From: Anderseniella sp. | Lineage (GTDB): Bacteria; Pseudomonadota; Alphaproteobacteria; Rhizobiales; Aestuariivirgaceae | Assembly (NCBI GenBank): GCA_013041995.1 | Contig: JABDRA010000248.1 | Span: forward strand, 1 to 9,243 | Length of the DNA: 9,243 bases | Reading direction: 5' to 3' | Part shown: positions 5,517 to 9,243 of the stretch, piece after piece | Layout: the number at the start of each line of letters is the position of its first letter | Numbering within the stretch: the first letter of the stretch is position 1 | Translations under genes and position numbers: made by a program | The notes under the pieces: model-generated | What the model was told of the DNA's origin: nothing | The model's database searches: none | What the model saw: only the letters and a program-made list of their open reading frames with translations

Positions 5517-5744
5517 CTAGACGCCGAACAGCAGGATGAAGCTGATCAGCAGGCCGAACAGGCCGGTTGCTTCTGCGAGCGCGAAGCCGATGAACAGGTT
5601 GGTGCGCTGGCTGTCAGCCGCTGCCGGGTTGCGAAGTGCACCCTGCAGATAGCTGCCGAAGATGTTACCGATACCGACACCGGCACCGGCCATTGCAACA
5701 GCGGCGATACCTGCGCCGATCAGTTTTGCTGCTTCAGGTTCCAT
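5517..5744 (-). CDS. atpE: F0F1 ATP synthase subunit c
   Basis: This 75-residue proteolipid is the rotor ring subunit of F0. It has two membrane helices (about 8-33 and 48-72). The first carries the glycine-rich packing motif AGAGVGIGNIFG. The polar loop has R38-N39-P40 (ALRNPAA), which contacts F1. The proton-carrying carboxylate is E58 in FALAEATGLF. No extra ion ligands typical of sodium-dependent rings (a Q in helix 1 plus ES/ET near the carboxylate) are evident, so proton coupling is inferred. The start is well supported by GGGAG 8 bases before the ATG. Many copies per complex are needed compared with one b and one b', and the hairpin right after this gene is a plausible way to raise its yield. 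Confidence 0.97.
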   Translation of the reverse strand: MEPEAAKLIGAGIAAVAMAGAGVGIGNIFGSYLQGALRNPAAADSQRTNLFIGFALAEATGLFGLLISFILLFGV

Positions 5745-5793
5745 TTTTAAAACTCCCGTTTGAGTGATGTAGTTGAAAGGTTAGAAAAATTAC

Positions 5794-6567
5794 TCAGTGG
5801 CTTGGGTGCAGTGCATCGTTGATGTACATGCACGAAAGGATGGCGAAGACGAAGGCCTGCAGGAATGCAATAAGCACTTCAAGTCCGGTGAAACCGACCA
5901 TCACGGCCAGTGGAATGATACCTGCCCACCCGAGCGCCACGACGAATGTGGCAAACACTTTCAGCATGGTATGTCCCGCCATCATGTTGGCGAACAGACG
6001 CACCGACAGGCTGACAGGACGTGACAGGTAGGAAATGATTTCAATCGGCACCAGCAATGGCAGCATGACCGGCGGCGTGCCGGATGGCGCGAACAGTTTG
6101 AGGTAGCCGAGGCCGTGTTTGTAAAAACCGTAAACGGTTGCGCCGACCCAGACCAGGGCGGCAAGGGCAAACGTCACAATTATGTGGCTGGTGACGGTAA
6201 ACGGATGCAGCAGGACCGGGAGCGCGAACAGGCCAAGCATGTTGGCACCCAGAATGAAGCAGAACAGCGTCAGGATGAACGGAAAGAACTTGCGCCCTTC
6301 GTCACCCATCGTGTCGCGGACCATGTTGGAAATGAATTCATAGACCATCTCTCCAACCGATTGCAGCCGGCTCGGTACAATACGCTTGGTTCCCAACAAC
6401 AGCAGTGCCGACACCGCAACGACCGTCAGAACCATCCACAGGCTGGAATTGGTAAACGATGCATCAATGCCGCCGAACTTGATCGGAATGATACGAGAGA
6501 TCTCGAACTGGTGCATCGGGTCGAGCGCTAGCCCGCCTTCGCTGCCCTGTGAAGTAGTACTGGCCAC
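5794..6567 (-). CDS. atpB: F0F1 ATP synthase subunit a
   Basis: The 257-residue, multi-span membrane protein provides the two proton half-channels against the c-ring. The essential arginine is R190 in SLSVRLFANMMAGH, equivalent to E. coli R210. Position 199 is His and position 230 is Glu (GLEVLIAFLQAF). These correspond by exact spacing to E. coli E219 and H245, which are exchanged here, as in mitochondria and many other bacteria. The N-terminus GLALDPMHQFEISRIIPI is typical of alphaproteobacteria. The start is GTG at 6567 with AAGGGG 8 bases upstream. An internal ATG at codon 18 would remove the conserved ALDP segment, so GTG is preferred. It lies 68 bases after atpI and 49 bases before atpE. 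Confidence 0.96.
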   Translation of the reverse strand: MASTTSQGSEGGLALDPMHQFEISRIIPIKFGGIDASFTNSSLWMVLTVVAVSALLLLGTKRIVPSRLQSVGEMVYEFISNMVRDTMGDEGRKFFPFILTLFCFILGANMLGLFALPVLLHPFTVTSHIIVTFALAALVWVGATVYGFYKHGLGYLKLFAPSGTPPVMLPLLVPIEIISYLSRPVSLSVRLFANMMAGHTMLKVFATFVVALGWAGIIPLAVMVGFTGLEVLIAFLQAFVFAILSCMYINDALHPSH

Positions 6568-6635
6568 GCATCCAGCCCCTTTTTCAACCTGTTGACCCTA
6601 CTGATGCACTCAGCCTCGATTTCCGGGCCGATACA

Positions 6636-6992
6636 TCAATCATCGTCGTCGTCGATTACCGATGGCAGCTTGGATTTTGGAACATCCCCGTCACCACCAG
6701 TGGATTGCGTGATCCTATAGACGTTCATGACGCCGGCAGCAACACCCAGAAAGAAGAACATGATGAGAAACCACGGCTTGCTGTCCAGCCATCTGTCGAG
6801 ACCCCACCCGATTGCAACCCCGACCGCCACGGCAGCAACCAGCTCCGTGGTAATCCGAAAGGCAAACCCAAGCGCGTTGGGTTGCCGTTGCCTGGGCCTG
6901 TTACGCTCGTCTACCGAGACTTGCGCTTTTGTCAGACGGTCTCCAAGTTTCTCAAGTCGCTCGGGCGCTGATTTCTTACGATCGCCGCCCAT
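6636..6992 (-). CDS. atpI: ATP synthase protein I (AtpI)
   Basis: AtpI is a small membrane protein encoded at the head of many atp operons. It is thought to help assemble the c-ring and is not part of the finished enzyme. This copy has 118 residues: a charged N-terminal stretch (about 1-38, rich in Lys/Arg), two membrane helices (about 48-66 and 74-92) separated by GWGLDRWLDSKPW, and a hydrophilic tail ending in V-I-D-D-D-D-D. The glycine-rich second helix with FFFLGVAAGVMNVYR is typical of the alphaproteobacterial AtpI family. AGGAG lies 7 bases before the ATG. It is first in the operon, about 55 bases downstream of a strong promoter match. Confidence 0.92.
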   Translation of the reverse strand: MGGDRKKSAPERLEKLGDRLTKAQVSVDERNRPRQRQPNALGFAFRITTELVAAVAVGVAIGWGLDRWLDSKPWFLIMFFFLGVAAGVMNVYRITQSTGGDGDVPKSKLPSVIDDDDD

Positions 6993-7054
6993 GCACCTGC
7001 TCCTGAAGGTATTGAGGCAGTTTCAGGATCACAAAACCCCTAAAACCGGGCCGG

Positions 7055-7083
7055 ATAATAGGTTTGCGCCTATCTGGTGTCAA
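7055..7083 (-). promoter_or_regulatory. Sigma70-type promoter of the F0 ATP synthase operon
   Basis: Read on the minus strand, TTGACA (7083-7078) is a perfect -35 element and TATTAT (7060-7055) matches the -10 consensus at five of six positions, with the ideal 17-bp spacer. Transcription would start near 7048, giving a leader of about 55 bases before atpI. The rest of the 229-base gap between smc and atpI (6993-7221) is AT-rich around 7098-7130, upstream of the promoter on the minus strand, and could act as an UP element. I see no gene or convincing smc terminator in the gap. Confidence 0.8.
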
Positions 7084-7221
7084 GTTCGGTGCGAAGTATT
7101 TAAGCATATGATAGTAAACAGTTTTTTTGTGGCGTTACTGTGTGCGGCAATTCGCCTTTGATGCGTGCTGCCGTGAAACGAGTCTACAGGCTTAAACGCG
7201 CGATAATCAGCGCCTTCGGTA

Positions 7222-9243
7222 TCAGCTTGCCTCGCGCAGGCTTTCTGCGGTTTCAAGGTCAACCGATACCAGCTGGCTGACACCGCGCTCCATCATGGTA
7301 ACACCAAACAGCCGGTTCATGCGCGCCATTGTCAGGCCATGGTGGGTAATGATCAGGAAGCGCGTATCGGTGCGTTCCAGCATGGCATCCAGCAGATTGC
7401 AGAAACGCTCGACATTATGATCATCAAGCGGCGCATCCACTTCATCCAGCACGCAGATGGGCGATGGATTGGTCATGAACACGGCAAAAATCAGCGCCAT
7501 CGCCGTCAATGCCTGCTCGCCACCTGACAGCAGCGACAGCACGGTTGGCTTTTTGCCGGGCGGGTTGGCGATCAGTTCAAGGCCGGCTTCCAGCGGATCA
7601 TCTGATTCGACCAGCTTCAGCTCCGCCTTGCCGCCACCGAACAGGGTTTCAAACAGCGAGCTGAAATTGGCGTTGACCCGGTCAAAGGCCTCCAGCAAAC
7701 GGCTGCGGCCCTCGCGGTTCAGGCTTGAGATGCCATGACGCAATTTGGCAATGGCCTGTACCAGGTCATCACGCTCGGTGATCATGGTTTCGACCTGGGT
7801 GGAGATTTCAGCTGCTTCGTCCTCGGCGCGCAGGTTGACCCCGCCAAGGCGTTCGCGCTGGTCCTTCAGTGTCGACAGCTTGCGCTCGGTATCCTCGGTC
7901 GACGGCATGTTTTCAAGATCAAGTCCGGCACGCTGGCTGACTTCCTCAGGCTGGCACTCAAGTGCCTCGGTAATACGCTGGGTCGCCTCTTCCACACGGG
8001 CTTCGGCAGCTTCCAAGCGAGCGCCTACACGGGCGTGTTCTTCGCGGGTCTTGCCATGCGCATCACTTGCTTCCCGCAGGCCCTGATCCCGGGTGCGCAG
8101 GTTGTTTTCAGCTTCCGCCAGGAGGTCGGCAGCAGTCTTGCGTTCGGTTTCCGCCTCGCTTGATGCATTCATCAGCTTGGTGCGCTTGGTTTCAAACTGT
8201 TCCGGCAGGTCGGCAAGCGATGCAAGGTCGTTGCGCAATGAGGTGGCGCGGCCTTCCAGTTCTTCGATCTGCCCGCTGGCCCGCTTGGCGCGGTCCATCC
8301 ACTGATTGCGTTCCTGCCCGATGGCAGCCAGGCGCTCGGTACGGGTCCTGGCTTCGCGCTCCAGCCCGTCATGGGTGGCGCGCGCTTCGGTGTAGGCGGC
8401 GCGCTGGGTGTCGACGCCACCTCGCAATGCCCGCAGTTCCTCTTCTGCGCCGTCTGTCGGAGCAAGCGAGGATTTTTCGGTTGAAACCTGTTCGAGCGAT
8501 GTGCGTGATTCTGCAATCTGGCTTTCGATACGTTTGGCGGTTTCTTCCAGTACCGAGGCTTGCCGCAACTGCTCGCCGGTAACTTTTTCATGGTCTGATA
8601 GGGCTTTACGGGCAGCCTCGACGGCGGCGGTCGCTTCGCGCCAGGCCTGGCGACCGGCACGTTCGGCCTGCTCTGAGGTTTTGACACTCTCGCGGGCTTC
8701 GTCCAGCCTGCTTCTGATTGTTTCGGTGGCTGCCGACGCGGTCGCGCTTTCTTCCTGCAGCACGCCAAGCCGATTGCGTTCTGCCAGTCGCTTGGCGGCA
8801 GCGGTTGGCGCATCTGCGGCAGCGGTGTAACCATCCCAGCGCCACAGGTCACCTTCAACCGAGACGAGCCGTTGGCCGGGCGTCAGGCTGGCCTGGAGTT
8901 TCGCCCCGTCTGCCTTGTCGACGACGGCCACGAGTTGCAGCCGGCGGGCGAGGGCGCTTGGCGCCTTCACCACATCCGACAACCGCTTCAGGCCTGACGG
9001 CAGCGGCGGCACGCTGTCCAGTGACGGCAGTGCACGCCAGTGTACTGGCGCTGCTTCATCGGCAGGGGCATCGATGTCGTCACCAAGCGCTGCGCCCAGT
9101 GCGGTCTCATAGCCTGCCTGCACTTTCAACGCATCGATCAGGGGTGGCCACAGTTCGTCGTCTGCCACATGCAACAGTTTGGTGAGGGTGCGAACTTCCG
9201 TTGTCAGGCTCTCAGACTTGCGTCTCGATTCGTCATAGGCCTG
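7222..9243 (-). CDS. smc: Chromosome segregation protein SMC, C-terminal part (5' end outside window)
   Basis: SMC is the ATPase of the condensin-like SMC-ScpAB complex that organises and separates chromosomes. The frame stays open to the right edge, giving 673 residues of a protein usually near 1,150. The first ~23 visible residues are coiled coil. Next comes the hinge, beginning LHVADDELWPP and including GYETALGAALGDD, followed by a long antiparallel coiled coil rich in Glu/Arg/Ala (about 170-500). The C-terminal ATPase head has the ABC signature LSGGEQ (7513-7530, about residue 572), the Walker B VLDE (7441-7452) with D-loop DAPLDD, and the switch histidine in THHG (7339-7347). The N-terminal head with Walker A lies beyond the window. 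It is transcribed in the same direction as the atp operon, which has its own promoter downstream. Nothing indicates frameshift or decay. Confidence 0.96.
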   Translation of the reverse strand, partial: QAYDESRRKSESLTTEVRTLTKLLHVADDELWPPLIDALKVQAGYETALGAALGDDIDAPADEAAPVHWRALPSLDSVPPLPSGLKRLSDVVKAPSALARRLQLVAVVDKADGAKLQASLTPGQRLVSVEGDLWRWDGYTAAADAPTAAAKRLAERNRLGVLQEESATASAATETIRSRLDEARESVKTSEQAERAGRQAWREATAAVEAARKALSDHEKVTGEQLRQASVLEETAKRIESQIAESRTSLEQVSTEKSSLAPTDGAEEELRALRGGVDTQRAAYTEARATHDGLEREARTRTERLAAIGQERNQWMDRAKRASGQIEELEGRATSLRNDLASLADLPEQFETKRTKLMNASSEAETERKTAADLLAEAENNLRTRDQGLREASDAHGKTREEHARVGARLEAAEARVEEATQRITEALECQPEEVSQRAGLDLENMPSTEDTERKLSTLKDQRERLGGVNLRAEDEAAEISTQVETMITERDDLVQAIAKLRHGISSLNREGRSRLLEAFDRVNANFSSLFETLFGGGKAELKLVESDDPLEAGLELIANPPGKKPTVLSLLSGGEQALTAMALIFAVFMTNPSPICVLDEVDAPLDDHNVERFCNLLDAMLERTDTRFLIITHHGLTMARMNRLFGVTMMERGVSQLVSVDLETAESLREAS

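Noticed and set aside
6649..6665. Short GTC/GAC triplet repeat at the end of atpI as a possible microsatellite
   Set aside because: It simply encodes the Asp-rich C-terminus (five Asp codons). Too short to call a functional repeat.
7196..7221. GCGC...GCGC inverted repeat after smc as a terminator
   Set aside because: The stem is only about 4 bp and no T-run follows on the minus strand.
8172..8858. Minus-strand open frame of 228 codons inside smc in another frame, and plus-strand frames opposite smc (e.g. 8718-9185)
   Set aside because: The smc frame is intact with hinge and head motifs. The others are Arg/Pro/Ala-rich shadows caused by codon bias.
1..9243. CRISPR array, tRNA/rRNA genes, riboswitch, prophage, defence island or other novel multi-gene system
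   Set aside because: No spaced direct-repeat array, no tRNA-like cloverleaf, no integrase or transposase, and nearly all sequence is accounted for by known housekeeping genes.

Overview
The window looks like a piece of an alphaproteobacterial chromosome, most likely from the order Hyphomicrobiales (Rhizobiales). Three things support this. The F0 genes stand alone in the order I-a-c-b'-b, with both b and b' subunits and no F1 genes attached. The neighbourhood yqgE / DsbD-alpha protein / peroxiredoxin / rnhA / ispH is one I recall from rhizobial genomes. The short TAGAGC...GCTCTA palindromic intergenic elements are also of a kind seen in that order. No taxon below the order is claimed.

Layout. 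Positions 1-422 (+) hold the 3' end of a gene for a Pro/Ala/Lys-rich disordered protein. Positions 420-546 are a composite palindromic repeat that fills the gap to the convergent yqgE/algH gene (minus, to 1139). Diverging from yqgE is a secreted single-domain DsbD-alpha-like protein (1284-2120, +). It is followed by a second, rearranged copy of the palindromic repeat and a Prx5-type peroxiredoxin (2254-2739, +). A bidirectional terminator (2766-2792) separates this from rnhA and ispH on the minus strand. From 4419 to 6992 (minus) lies the F0 ATP synthase operon atpI-atpB-atpE-atpF'-atpF. It has a strong sigma70-like promoter at 7055-7083, an internal hairpin after atpE, and a terminator after atpF. 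Positions 7222-9243 (minus) carry the C-terminal two-thirds or so of the SMC chromosome-condensation protein, running off the right edge.

How the genes work together. The F0 genes encode the whole membrane proton channel (a, c-ring, b/b' stalk) plus the assembly factor AtpI; the F1 genes must lie elsewhere. The DsbD-alpha-like protein and the peroxiredoxin form a possible thiol-redox pair, one exported and one cytoplasmic, but no direct link is shown. The rest is housekeeping: isoprenoid precursor synthesis (ispH), RNA-DNA hybrid removal (rnhA) and chromosome organisation (smc).

No new multi-gene system was found. The most interesting signals are the two mosaic palindromic repeats whose two modules occur in swapped order, the terminator-like hairpin between atpE and atpF', and the direct ispH-rnhA junction without the homoserine kinase gene often found there. 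No gene-free stretch exceeds 300 bases; the longest is 6993-7221.
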